A stretch of DNA of 64,000 nucleotides from Tetrapyrgos nigripes. Its lineage: Eukaryota; Basidiomycota; Agaricomycetes; Agaricales; Campanellaceae. The stretch spans positions 1 through 64,000 of the forward strand of contig JAACJM010000114.1 in the NCBI GenBank assembly GCA_013368315.1. Reading direction: 5' to 3'. Positions 11,396 through 22,254 of the stretch are shown here, one piece after another. The stretch's first letter is position 1. Every line of letters begins with the position of its first letter. The position numbers and the translations under genes are program-made. Under the pieces are notes generated by a model. The model was not told the origin of the DNA, ran no database searches, and worked only from the letters and a program-made list of their open reading frames with translations.

Positions 11396-12413
11396 TCATG
11401 AATCATAGGAAGAAAGAGAGAGAGAGAGAGAGAAAACAGAAAAACCCTGGTCTCTGAACCGAGACTGGAACGCGATAGCTCTAACTAAAACATCCTTACA
11501 AATAACCAATTCATTCCACAGGGAACTCTCAAAGAATCCAACGAAATCCAAATTATCCCTCAACGCATTCAAAGACATCTGAATACCCACAAGGTCAATA
11601 CTCTCCCTATTCGTATCAGCAATAGCAGCTCTGTTGGCGGAATACGCTATATCTCTCGCTACGGCGTCAAGAGTACGGGTAGCTTGAGGCGATCCAGCCG
11701 TGTTCAGATCAATAAGTGAGTTCAACGTGCCAAAGGACCCGGACCCGGAACCACAGATAGAAGAAGCAAACACTGAAGAAGCTGATGAACGGGCAGAGAC
11801 AGACCCCGAAGCAGAATTGGAATTGGAGGACCTTCTCAATAGTACACCGAACCAGTTCTTGCTCCTGTTGGTGGAACTAGCACCGTCATGGCTCGCAATG
11901 GACGAAATGGATCTACGAGGTGTTGGTTTGGCCCATGAGCCGGCGATCTGGCTCTGACTTTCAGAACCGGCTGTGTACCCAATACCCGAGGTATTCAAGG
12001 GATCCCTAACCCATTCTGGGACAATCCTTCGAAGTAATTCTGCTTGGTTGTAGGTGTGGAGGAATACGACGAGTTCAGGGAAGGTCGCAAGGTTTGGCAC
12101 ACATATGCCTACACGAGGGAGCTCATCCGTCAGATGACGAGGAAGAGGTGAGCACTGCGTCGTCGCATGTCCAATTCTCTCGTTGAGATTGTGGCAACCG
12201 AGGATAAAGAGGAGATCGTTGATGGGCAATTCGAGACAGGAAGGATAGGTCACGGTGCAACCGCCACGGTCACGCTGTTTTGCACCTTCCTGCGAGGCGT
12301 TGACGACGACAAGGACGTGAGTTGGACGTCGTTGTCAAGCGTGGAGGTGGGATACCCTCAGACTCGAGTTTGTTCCCCACGTTGGTGAAAAGCCTGTTCT
12401 CGATACTGGTCAT
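11396..12413 (-). CDS. Clp1-like protein candidate, N-terminal frame unclear
   Basis: The long minus-strand frame (stop at 11396, open up to about 12350) reads THVLVVVNASQEG, then SCLELPINDLLFILGCHNL, PRVGICVPNLATFPELVVFL, NQAELLRRIVPEWVRDP, a Ser-rich middle, and a C-terminal helix LNALRDNLDFVGFFESSLWN. The layout (a THVLVV start, an LPRVGICVPNL.TF.E block, Asn-Gln-Ala-Glu-Leu, and an ALRDNL..G.....LW end) recalls Clp1 (clampless1)-like proteins of Agaricomycetes, which are linked to clamp-cell development. I am only moderately sure. The nearest ATG (12413, MTSIENRLFTN) is in another frame, and no clean intron joins it, so the 5' end is either misread or broken. The last codons run through a GA repeat (about 11410-11434). 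Confidence 0.4.
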
Positions 12414-12729
12414 GCCGTCGAGAATATTGAAAGAAGAACCAGAGGATAACCTTCTAGAATGTGTGCGCCCTGCGAGACTGAGGCTTCCTCTGCTGTTGCT
12501 CTGCTGTTTTTTTTTTTCGTTCACCCCCCTCTCAGCTTCCTCTCTTTGTTCTCTCCTTTGTTCTCGAGCATCGCGGAAGAAGGCTGAAGTGTGTATGGTG
12601 GTCTTGCGAATCTTGACTTCTTGTTGGAGTTTGTGGAGGTTGAGCCACTCCCTGTGTGTTTACAGTCACTTTAGTACGCCAAAGACAAGAAAGACTTTAT
12701 GTAGACGCACCCATTCATTTTGCCAGCAT

Positions 12730-13710
12730 ATTGTTCGGGTACAGAGAGCAATTTGACGACAAATAATTCGAATCTCTTCTTGATTTTAACGAGGTCAATA
12801 CAAACACGCGCAAGTTCTGGCCCTGTCCTCAAACTCATTAGGCTTTGCTATTCATGGAGCAAGGATACTGCATGCACTTCCAGTAGCGATAGCGGAGGTG
12901 TTGAAGGGCCCTGTGATCTGGGCACCATTTTTTCCTCATTGGCTACCAAAATGGTTGGCGTCTTATGATGCATGGGAATGGGAAATGGCTGTCTGAGACT
13001 GAGAGAGTACTTGGAGAGTACACGATATGTGCAGAAGGACGTTTGCCCAGTCCAACTTGAACTTGACGTGCGAGCGTCCTGCACAACTCCAATGTCCCAG
13101 GACGAATGATTCCGCTCTTTTCCAGTTCTTCACCCAACGCACAGGCCCCTCGATCAAATGCGAAGGCCCAGTTGTTCATTTCCCATGGGAAACCGTCACC
13201 GTTCGAAGCAGGTCAAAGCCGTCTCGGAAAGTTTTGGGGTCATTGGAGGGGCAAACGCGGAAACGTATTCCACCAACAAATCGTGGGACATTGTAGTAGA
13301 AGCCGTGCGTGTTTTCGGGAAAGGGTACACGCTTCTTGCCCTCGGTACTGTTCCATTGCATTGTGCAGCGCAAATTCCTGTAATTTATCGCGGCAGTAAA
13401 TCGGCCAGAGATGTCGAAATAGTCGTTGGAAGTAAGTTCATCAGGCATCACTGAAGAAAGAATACGTAGAGCAGATCCCTACTGGTACCGTCGTGGTCAC
13501 CGGTGAATACGAAGGGGCTGGAGAGAGAACTGAAGACGCACCGGTGCTGGCTATGAAAGCGTCGGCGACATTGAAAATTCTCGTCTGTAAACACGACCTA
13601 GATGATTCTGAACGCAAGTTCTGGACTTCTATGATAGAGCTCTGAGCATGACGAAGGACACCTAAAAGAGGAAAGTCTGACGTCTTTATGTATGGTGTAG
13701 CCTGTGCCAT
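12730..13710 (-). pseudogene. unknown gene, better-preserved copy B
   Basis: This is the paralogue of the relic at 0.1-0.9 kb. The minus strand can be read as an N-terminal exon (about 13490-13710, with CLQTRIFNVADAFIAS), then an exon from about 13450 with PDELTSNDYFDISGRFTAAI, PRFVGGIRFRVCPSNDPKTF and GFDLLRTVTVSHG. A further piece in another frame has MNNWAFAF and GEELEKSGIIRPG, followed by HKTPTILVANEEKMV. At least two frame changes are needed, so it is also likely dead. The FVGGIRFRVCP block is the most conserved part between the copies. The family is unknown to me. Confidence 0.5.
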
Positions 13711-13725
13711 GCAGAATAACCGAGT

Positions 13726-14511
13726 TCATGTTCTTCTATCTTTAACGCTTCTACGAACGCCTACTTCATCCTCGTATAGCTCTACACCATCACGGCACCA
13801 ATAATACTGGCACAACTCCCTCGACATACCACCCTGATGCGCCCATTGTTTCTCCATCTTTTTCCTGTGCTCCGACTTTGACTTCCCTTCACTAATCCTC
13901 TTCTTCTCGAAATACACGTATGCCGCATAAAACACTCTATTCGAATTTCCCGTCGTCGCGCCCGCCCACCTCATAAAATCGTTTAGCTGTTTAGTCTGAA
14001 TCGTTGGGACGTTGTTTGGATACGCAGCCCGTGCGATGTTTCGGAGAAACTGGGCTTTGGTGACGCCTGTTTCAGAGAGATGGTCGTCTATCTTTTCGCG
14101 AATAACATCGCAGCTGTCAAAGATGGGGACAGTGCCGTCTTCGTCACCTTTGAGGTCGATGGAGAAGAGATCGTGGTCCGAGTCGCGGTCATGGGCTTTT
14201 GTGGAAGCCTTGACGTGTTTCTTTCTCTTGGCCAGTGGTGGTTTGGACGCGTTTAACGCGTCGTTCTCATTGATGTCGCGTTTCCGTTTCTGGGGAGTAA
14301 ATACGTGAGCTTGGGAGAGCTATCAAGCGAAAGGGAACTTTACAGATGAAGTCTTCTGCTGTCCAGCACGAGTTTGGGGAGCGTTTCTAGAGGATCCAAC
14401 AAGTTAGCAAAGGAAACTTTTTGACTGAGAACATAGCAAATGAGAGTGTACTGACGTGTTGTCGTTGTCTCTGTCTCGTTGGCTGGTTGAGCGAAGTATC
14501 CTCCGAGTCAT
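13726..14511 (-). CDS. DUF7726-type protein (220 aa), intact copy
   Basis: CDS complement(join(13726..14289,14344..14386,14456..14511)). The phases agree at both introns. The N-terminus is basic (MTRRILRSTSQRDRDNDN, KRKRDINENDALNASK). The conserved domain follows: DLFSIDLKGDED, FDSCDVIREKIDDHLSETGV, FLRNIARAAYP, IQTKQLNDFM and GNSNRVFYAAYVYFEKKRIS. A Cys/Trp-containing tail with QYYWCRDGVELYEDEVGVR ends it. This matches the Agaricomycete DUF7726 family in order of motifs; the function is unknown. A disrupted paralogue lies at 5.4-6.2 kb and a short relic at 8.46-8.53 kb, all on the minus strand, so the family has multiplied locally. The short charged N-terminus suggests a nuclear protein. Confidence 0.72.
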
Positions 14512-14603
14512 GGTTGTCTTAGACAGAGTAAGTCTGTTGTGGTTGACCTTGAAATAATGGTTCATTTGTGGAGCCCGTCAGACATCGACGTCATATCCAA
14601 GTA

Positions 14604-15354
14604 TACAGTGGCGGCCGTTGAAAAATCCGCGTTCGCTTTTGGGCAAAACTTCTCACGCCCGCTCAGGTACCTCTCCTCCTCATCTACTTCGTCGAAATAG
14701 CCCTTCATAATGTAGAATGCCCTATATAACTTGTTAGAAATGACCCGAAAACATGCTGGTGCCTGTAGCTAAAAAAATTACGCGTAATTTTGAAGTCCGC
14801 CGGTCTCAACGCGTCATTTTGGCTGACTTGGACCTACAACAACCAACCATGGCTTTTCGCAACTATGTGCCCCCTGCTACTGCTCCACCTGCTCTTGTCC
14901 GCCCTCCTGAAGAACCCAGAAAGGATACAGTCCATTATTGAGAACTTGTGGGCTTATCTCGAAAGCCTTGTTCGTTCTCGTGTACCACTGCCAAGCAATG
15001 CGGAGCAGTTGTGGGAAGCACTGAAGGAGGAATGGCAGAACATTGACATGACATACATTAACAACATCTATGACTCTCTTCCCAATCGCATTTCTCTCAT
15101 GAAGCAGGGTAGGGGTGGTGTGACTGACTATTAGAGTACTTGCAGTTATTTTGGCTTTCACCTTGCTATTTCTTGGGACTTTGTTGATATTGAAGCTTTA
15201 CATATACATTAGATACCCTATAGCTCTTTGAAGTACGTGTAAATAACCCTATTTGCTGCTTTTCGATGAGGTAGACGAGGAGGAGAGGTACCTGAGCGGG
15301 CGTGAGAAGTTTTGCCCAAAAGCGAACGCGGATTTTTCAACGGCCGCCACTGTA
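14604..15354. mobile_element. Tc1/mariner-type element, non-autonomous (747 bp)
   Basis: The element occupies 14606-15352 and is flanked by TA on both sides (14604-14605 and 15353-15354), the target duplication of Tc1/mariner elements. Its ends begin CAGTGGCGGCCGTTG. The inverted repeats are identical for 76 bp (14606-14681 against the right end) and continue with only three mismatches to about 92 bp. Inside, the plus strand keeps the C-terminal end of a DDE transposase: ENLWAYLESLVRSR, LWEALKEEWQNI, YINNIYDSLPNRI and GGVTDY with a stop at 15134. The catalytic region is missing, so it could move only with help. It sits about 310 bp upstream of the methyltransferase start. Confidence 0.88.
14913..15134 (+). 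pseudogene. C-terminal fragment of a Tc1-type (DDE) transposase
   Basis: About 70 residues match the usual end of Tc1-family transposases: the Asn-Pro...Ile-Glu-Asn-Leu-Trp block holding the last acidic catalytic residue, then the helical tail with WEALKEEW and YINNIYDSLPNR. The preceding DDE core and N-terminal DNA-binding domain are absent, so no complete enzyme can be made. Confidence 0.75.
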
Positions 15355-15666
15355 GATTTCTGTATGGCGTTCATTGGGAAGCAAGTCGAATTCGAAGTGT
15401 CACTAGACTAGTCTGATCTCTGCCTGGGCCCAGTACTAGTGACTCTTCGAGATATCCGGAATTACTGCCACCGCCCAGCTGGTGGAAACAAAGCGCGTTT
15501 TCACAGATTCTGTGCCATTCTTGACTATGACTGGAACCGCTCAAAGGAGGATATCGAGGATATGGGTTGGAATATAGGGAAAGAGACTCTAGGAGGCTCT
15601 CAGGAGCTGGAGGTGGAGAGGAAACTAAATTCAAAATTCCCACAATGCCACCTCGTCCTCGTCTCA

Positions 15667-18600
15667 ATGAAGTCGGGGAGGAGCAAGGAACCTTCGCCCG
15701 GAAATGTCTCAACTTCAAGCTCTGCCACGCTTTTCAACACACCATCTATGAAGCGTAAATTGCACGATAGTCGCGATGAAATAAAACGCAAGGTTATAGT
15801 CAACCGTCTCATGCGATAAATCATCATGCACTCACGCTCTGTTACAGACTAGACCAAAACACAGCCCAAATGCCTCCTACGTCGCGCCTAAGGGTATCAT
15901 TCCCATGAATGAACGAAAAGCCCTAAAATTTTACGAGGTTGAAGACGATTCGGATCAGAAACCTATCATGCTCGTGGAGAGTTTCACCGTGTTCGATCCA
16001 AAACACGAAAACGAAATGGTCAACCTCGATTTACTAGAGGTTTCGGATGGCCTCAACCGTCACTTTCAATGTTCGGGACATGTTATACCCGATTATGAGG
16101 ATGTGGAGGATGAGGATGAGGAAGACGGTATAGAGCCCGTCTGGGTGGATTTCAGTGCGATATATAGCTTCTGGTATGAATGGGAGGAAAGGGACTTCTT
16201 TAACTTGAAGTGAGTGTTCTCAAATTGTCCGATATCTACGACATTAACTGAACGCGTTTATAGTAGGCTGGTGTGGATCGAGACCGCGTTTGCGTGGTAC
16301 ATCTTGACTGCACCTTCGGAACAATACATAGACATTTACGGTCAATTCCTCACCCCGCGCTATATCACACGAAGAATTATCGATGCCGCACTGGGAAACC
16401 CCCTATTGCGTTACAGCCAGTTTGTGGATGACTTTGTCAAGGAAGTGGGTCCGCTCGGCCATCCTTTCACCAAGAACGATTTACAGTTATCAGTGCGATA
16501 CGAGAGCTTTCTTTTTTTTCTTGATACCGTCTGACTCTCGTTCAGAAACCCCACCTTAGACACGCGCTCAAAGCATTGAGCTTCCAGCATCTGAAGGATG
16601 TTCCTCTGATCAAAAAACTCCTACCTGCGAAGTCGGAAGAGGATAGCGACGATGATAGTGACCATGAAGAGGAAGAAATGGAGCCCTCACAACGTCCCAA
16701 GATGAAGAGACCTCCGCGACGTCCTCGAGGGAACCTTGATCTTCGTGTGCTGGCAAACCCAAACCGCACATGTGTAACACACCTCATACACACTCTCGCT
16801 GCCCCTTTCTTTCATGAGTCTCCCTTGGTTGTTGGCCCAAAGCCTAGTGAGCAAGAGCGCCGCACGCAAGAGCTGGAGAAGAAGAGAAAGGTCGTCTGTC
16901 GGCGAAAACATCTTCGCCAGGTTTTGGACGTAGCACGGCGCATCAGTGAAGACTCATCGCGCAAGATCAGGTTGGAGGATGTCGATTATCAGGTAAGAAT
17001 CATTTTTATCCTCAGGTCAAGTTACTAAACATTTTGAAGCCAGGAGATGTTGTTATCGTGCCGATAGGAGATGACAATACAAAGGACAAGAAAAGGCACT
17101 CTTCTGTCCGGCTTCCTCTCGACTCTGAGGTACCGGATGACGGTTGTATAGGCGATTACTTTTGGTATTCTCCACTTTCATATCAGTTTTGACTGGGACT
17201 GACTCCCTTCAACAGGTTTGCCAAAATCATGTACCTTGACGAAAAGGAAGCTCATGTCCAATGGTTCAATCATGGCAGTCAAATTGGCATTCCTGAAGAG
17301 CTCAGCCATGATCAAGAACTCTTTCTGCAAGAACTCTGCGGATATCTTCCTCTGGACATCATCGTGGCGAAAGTAAATGTCTTGGACTCGCCGACGGAAG
17401 TACAACGGGCTCAGCTCCCTGCTGATCATTTTTTCTGCAGGTGAACTCGGTTTTACTCTATTGATATCTATCTAAGGCTCATTTTCTTTCAGGTCTGTTT
17501 ATAATCCTGGAACCCCTTCATTCTCTGATCTCAACACAACGCTCATGGAATTGGCCAAATCACTTCCCGCACCAGAGTGTGTGGTCTGCCTCTCTAATCA
17601 AAGTCGAGAACAGCAGGAACTTGCCCAACCTCTGTACGAAACCGTTGATGGTAAACAATCATTAATGGGCATTTCGATTGGCGGCACTTCGTATCACGTC
17701 AATGACTTTCTCTTGTATCAAGGTTCTGCCGACAGAGCTAAAGGCTCTCCTCAAGATATTGGACAGCTGGTCAGCGTCAACTTGAAACGAAAGAACTATC
17801 TTCTTACTGTCAGGAAAGTTGGCCGCATCAATACCGTCAAGTTTCTTCCTGATGACTACTTCCGAGACGAGGTTGGCCTTGTTTCCTCCATGTCAACGAA
17901 TGGACTGATTAACAGGCATATATCCAGCGCCATCTTTACCTGACTAATGAAAAAGCCGTCGTTGAATCCGAAGCTTTGATCCGCATGGTACACGTTATTC
18001 CTCGTCCGAAGGACAAAGACATTCTTGAGGCATGGATTGGACGATCTCCATATCACTTCTACCTGAAGCATTGCTTCCCAGAACTGCACGTCGATGAGAA
18101 CGTTTGGAAGAGCCGGACTTCCATGTTGTGCAAGAAACTGGACATCTGCACATCCTGTCATCAAGCAGAAGAGACGAGGGCAGAGGAGATGGCAGAGTAT
18201 CTCAAGTATTGTCAGCGAAACCCTCTCATTGCTATCGACCTCTTTGGAGGATGTGGTGCATTTGGCCATGGTCTTACTCTTGGAAGCCAGCATATAAAGG
18301 TGAAATATACCGTCGAGATAAGTCCTTCGGCTGCGGAAACATATCGGTCAGTCTTCCTGAAAGTTGCTGTTATGATTATGATCTGATCTTGAAACAGTAA
18401 AAACTCGCCCGACACCATTGTCATCAACCAATGTGTTAACAAATACCTTAAGTATGCTTTCGAATCTTACCTGGATGACGCCGAAAGACCCGTGGACCTG
18501 CTAGACAACAGCAAGTTCATTCCTGAACCACCACAACGCGGTGAGATAGACGTCGTTCTCGCTGGCTTCCCTTGGTAAGGCCTTCTACTTCAGTTCTTCC

Positions 18601-20273
18601 TTCAGAAACTCAAGGTGGATTCAGTCAAGGATTCTCTGGCCTCAATATGTTTAAGCGCTCTAATGATCCAAGGAACAATCTCATACTATCAACTCTTTCT
18701 GAGATTGACCGTTTGCGGCCCAAATACGTTTTTCTAGAAAACGTGCCCGGTTTCTTGACATACCGCCTCAACTCTGTCCAAACTGATGCACAACGGATGG
18801 AAGACGGCATTGAACAGGGTGGCCTTAAGTTGTTACATCGCGCGTTGCTGGAAATGAGGTAATTGCAATGTTTTCCCGTCGTCTTCTTCCAAAGGTACTG
18901 ACTAATGGTCAGATACCAAACGGTTTTTGGAAAACTCGACGCCGTCCATTACGGCGCTCCTCAGTCCCGCGTCCGTTTCTTCTTGATCGCTGCAAAACAT
19001 GGTCTCCCACTCCCTTCATTGCCTCAGCCGACACATGCTTTCCCAATTGTGACATCATTCGACATCAAACTGTGCGACGACACAAAGGCCATACCTATCG
19101 CTAGTCCGAGTTGCACTGCAGCCCACAAGTTCGTCAGTATCAAGGATGCAATCTGGGATCTCTGCTTATGGGACTAGTAGGTCTTTATACAGCAACAAGC
19201 TTGTGTATTGCTGATGTGTCGGTCACTATAGTGGGCACCCTGACCCAAGTAGGTTAGATGACGAAAAACGAGCCAACTTGAGACAACGCAAGAAGGATGG
19301 CATCCCAGCGATACCTTGTGAAGACAACAAGCCCGGTTGGGGCTGGGCTCTCGCTCATGGCTATTCCAATGCCAATCCAGTCACCAGGTTCCAATCAGAT
19401 TGTAGGCCACCCGAGATGGAAGTCGAATTACAGCATTTTACGCGCCAATTGCCCCTGAAGGTTGTGCAATGGTAAGGCACTCTTGTGTTGGAATTTTGAG
19501 TACAAATGACGACGGCATGTTCTGATAACAACACTTCTCTGACACTAGCATTCACCATATTCCTCTTCTTAAAGAAGCAGACTGGCGAAGTATGTTTTCA
19601 TTTCTTGTCCTTTCTTTAACCATCTGATGGCCCTGCTAGGTATCCCAATGGAGCAAGGCCGTTTCCTGCTCACGAATGTGATGTCCGCGATGGCAAGGCG
19701 CGGCAATAGACCTGGTGAGTCGTTTTCTCTAGGCAAACGTGTTATATTCTGACAAGGACAATTCGATCACGCAGGTGCCTATGGTCGTCTTGATGAAGAT
19801 GGGACGTTCAACACCATAGTCTGCAACGTTCATCCTACCGCTAAACAAGCCAAGGTCTTACACCCAAAAGTGTGTGCTTGGGTTTCTTATCTGTGTATCT
19901 TTTTGGACCTTAACTAAATTCTATCTTTCTAGTGTCATCGGATGTTGACTGTACGAGAGTTGGCTAGAGCGCAAGGCTTTCCTGATTGGTTTGAGTTTGT
20001 CGCTTTGGATAATAATGTCCTCACCGTAAGCTCATTTTATTCTATGGTACTGGTGGGCCTCGAGCTGACGTTTGCAATCATTGTTTCGTAGATGGTACGC
20101 AATGCTGTCTCCCTGTTTCCTAGCTTTAGTGCATTTGTGGACTATCTCGTTTTTAGCACAAGCAGATCGGAAACGCTGTCGCATGGCCAGTCTCGAAAGC
20201 GTTGGGACGATCACTGCAAGAGACTCTCTTCACGCAGTGGCAACAGAGGGAACAGATGGTGATTGATGATTGA
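15667..20273 (+). CDS. DNMT1: DNMT1-type DNA (cytosine-5) methyltransferase (about 1216 aa)
   Basis: CDS join(15667..15792,15848..16209,16264..16492,16546..16992,17040..17164,17216..17440,17493..17871,17928..18346,18398..18574,18625..18858,18913..19176,19232..19471,19549..19589,19640..19714,19775..19869,19933..20025,20092..20094,20157..20273); all phases agree. Domain order: a replication-foci-like region (about 60-240), BAH1 (about 389-495, PGDVVIVPIG, GDYFWFAKI), BAH2 (about 540-680, YHVNDFLLYQ, VRKVGRI), then the catalytic domain. Motif I is DLFGGCGAFGHG (from D735). Motif IV is PCQGFSGLN with catalytic C830, whose codon is split by an intron. Motif VI is ENV (868-870), motif VIII QSRVR (925-929), and motif X QIGNAVAWP near 1181. 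It copies CpG methylation in the nucleus. An upstream ATG at about 15645 (MPPRPRL) matches the paralogue's start but is out of frame. Confidence 0.9.
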
Positions 20274-20617
20274 TGACTGACTCTTGGAACTTTTTGAAAG
20301 GACATATTGACATTCTGATACCTGGACCATGATATTTCTTTGCCTTCGTCACTCAACCCCGTGTATTTTTGAGTCTCGGTCTTGGTCTGATCTCGAATGT
20401 ATAACAGATTATCTATCCCGTTTATTCTCTGGCTAGATCTACTCTACGCTCTTACTACTCCACATCTACCCTACTTGTCTACTAGTAAGTAGTACTAGTA
20501 CATCTTGTACACTGCACATTGTAGCATTTTCTACCTCTATACCTATACTTAAATATACCAACCACGTCCTCTCGTCACCGTGACATGAACATGATCATTG
20601 CGATCGTCTATCGTGGA
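20274..20617. other. shared 3' region of two convergent genes
   Basis: This holds the 3' flanks of the methyltransferase (plus) and the aminotransferase (minus). It contains a TACT/AGTA-rich stretch (about 20440-20520, with CTACTAGTAAGTAGTACTAG) that could form small hairpins. No gene was seen. Confidence 0.4.
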
Positions 20618-22092
20618 TCAAAGCACCTTCAAAACAGCCTCCAAGCTCTCTACAACCACCCTGTTCTCCTCCTCCGTTCCAACAGTTATCCTCAAACACC
20701 CCTCACATCCCGGTTCGCCACCTCTATACCTCACGACAACTTTGTTCTCCTCCGCCAGGGCTTTATACACTTTTTGACTTCGAGTGTTATCTGGTTTTCT
20801 TCCGTCACCTTTAGAAAGTATAGGAATCACAACAAAATTCGCATCGTTCCCTCCAATAGCGGATCCTACACCCAACGGAGCGAGTCTAGCAAGAGCTTGA
20901 AGTAGAGAACTCCGGTTAGATACGAGAGTCTGTATATTCTTGCGCATGGAGGTGAGAGAAGAGGGTGACAGTGCTGAGAAAGCGAGGTGTGCGGTGGGTG
21001 TGGAGATGTTGTACGGGGCTTTGGTGTTGGTGAGGACTTGGATGAGGGGTGGTTGAGCGATGGCAACTCCAACTCTGGGACACAGGGAAATAAGAACAAT
21101 ATTCACTTCTCGAGACATTAGACACAGGACGCCGGATGCCTCACCTTATAGCAGCCAACCCGAAACTCTTACTAAACGTCTGCACCACGCATAGGTTTGC
21201 GTAGTCTTTGACTAGAGATACTGTGCTTGGTTTGTCGGACTCGGACTCGGACGTGGACAACAAGACGAAATCGATATAAGCTTCGTCGACTATGACGATT
21301 CCTTTGAAGGGTTCGTAGTCTAGGAGAGCTTTGACGGAAGATAGAGGGATATATGTCCCTGTGGGGTTTCCGGGTGAACAGATGAAGATGAGTTTGATGG
21401 AGGGATCGGTGTCGATGGCTTTTTTGATCTGGTAGAGTTTTGCGCGTCAAGTGAAGATGGGAATGAGAAATTGGGAAAGAGAGGTACATCCAGAATAAAG
21501 TGAGAAGATTGACAAGAACAAGAAAAGACAGAGCACTTACCTCGTCCACTTGAAGACTAAACCTCCCCTCCGTCCCTCCTTCTCCCTTCTCATCACTCAG
21601 TTGCAAAGGAACCTTGACAACTCCAAGATCATTAACCTGAGCACAGACAGTGTACATCCCATACGTCGGGGGTGTAATCAAGATCTTCTCTTTAGCGGGA
21701 GTAACACAGACTCGCATGAGTAGATCGATGACTTCGTCTGAGCCTACGCCTAGGAAGATGTGGTCTACACCAGAAAGTCCACGTATAGAAGCAATACGTT
21801 CCTTAACAGGATCGTGAGTTGGGTCAGGGTATCTGTGGAGGTTTAAGGCGTTCAAATCATTGATGGCCTTGTCATCGTTCGAAGGTGTAGATGCAGATTC
21901 CTCCGATTTGGAGGTTGTGATAGAAGGACCCAAAGCATTCTCATTCGCGTCGAGTAGGATACCTTCTTTGTAGTCATCTCGAGCGCAGCGGTAGGGGTGA
22001 AGAGCTAGTATGTTTGGTCTGACGACTTTTTCAATGTCAAAGTGGGGTGGACTGGAGGAAGTGAGAGAGGAAGAGAGGCCATGGATGGGCAT
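20618..22092 (-). CDS. HIS5: histidinol-phosphate aminotransferase (430 aa)
   Basis: CDS complement(join(20618..21074,21145..21428,21541..22092)); three exons, all in phase. It is a PLP-dependent class I/II aminotransferase that converts imidazole-acetol phosphate and glutamate to histidinol phosphate in histidine synthesis. Seen in order: VVRPNILALHPYRCARDDY, LLDANENALGP, LHRYPDP, IFLGVGSDEVIDLLMR, TPPTYGMY, FICSPGNPTGT, GIVIVDEAYIDF, the lysine motif TFSKSFGLAAIR, and the C-terminal RYRGGEPGCEGCLRITVGT. These are the standard HisC/His5 landmarks, and the length fits the fungal enzyme. It is divergent from CIA1, with about 160 bp between the start codons. Confidence 0.94.
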
Positions 22093-22254
22093 TTGGTTTA
22101 GGAAGATGGAAGTAGGACTTGGAGCTTGAAGGTTCGAGTCATTTTTTGCGAGAGAAGAAAAGGTGATTTCGGAAATTGGTAATTCCGGTTACTGTCCGGT
22201 AGCGCTTAGAGATCATCTGAACCCTTTTATCTTTTCCATCATCAAGCTACGGCC
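22093..22254. promoter_or_regulatory. short shared promoter, HIS5 / CIA1
   Basis: Only 162 bp separate the two divergent start codons, so the two genes must share their upstream region. The plus-side stretch is T/C-rich (ACCCTTTTATCTTTTCCATC just before the CIA1 ATG). No sure Gcn4-type TGACTC site was found; TGATTTCGG and related sequences are not convincing. Confidence 0.5.
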
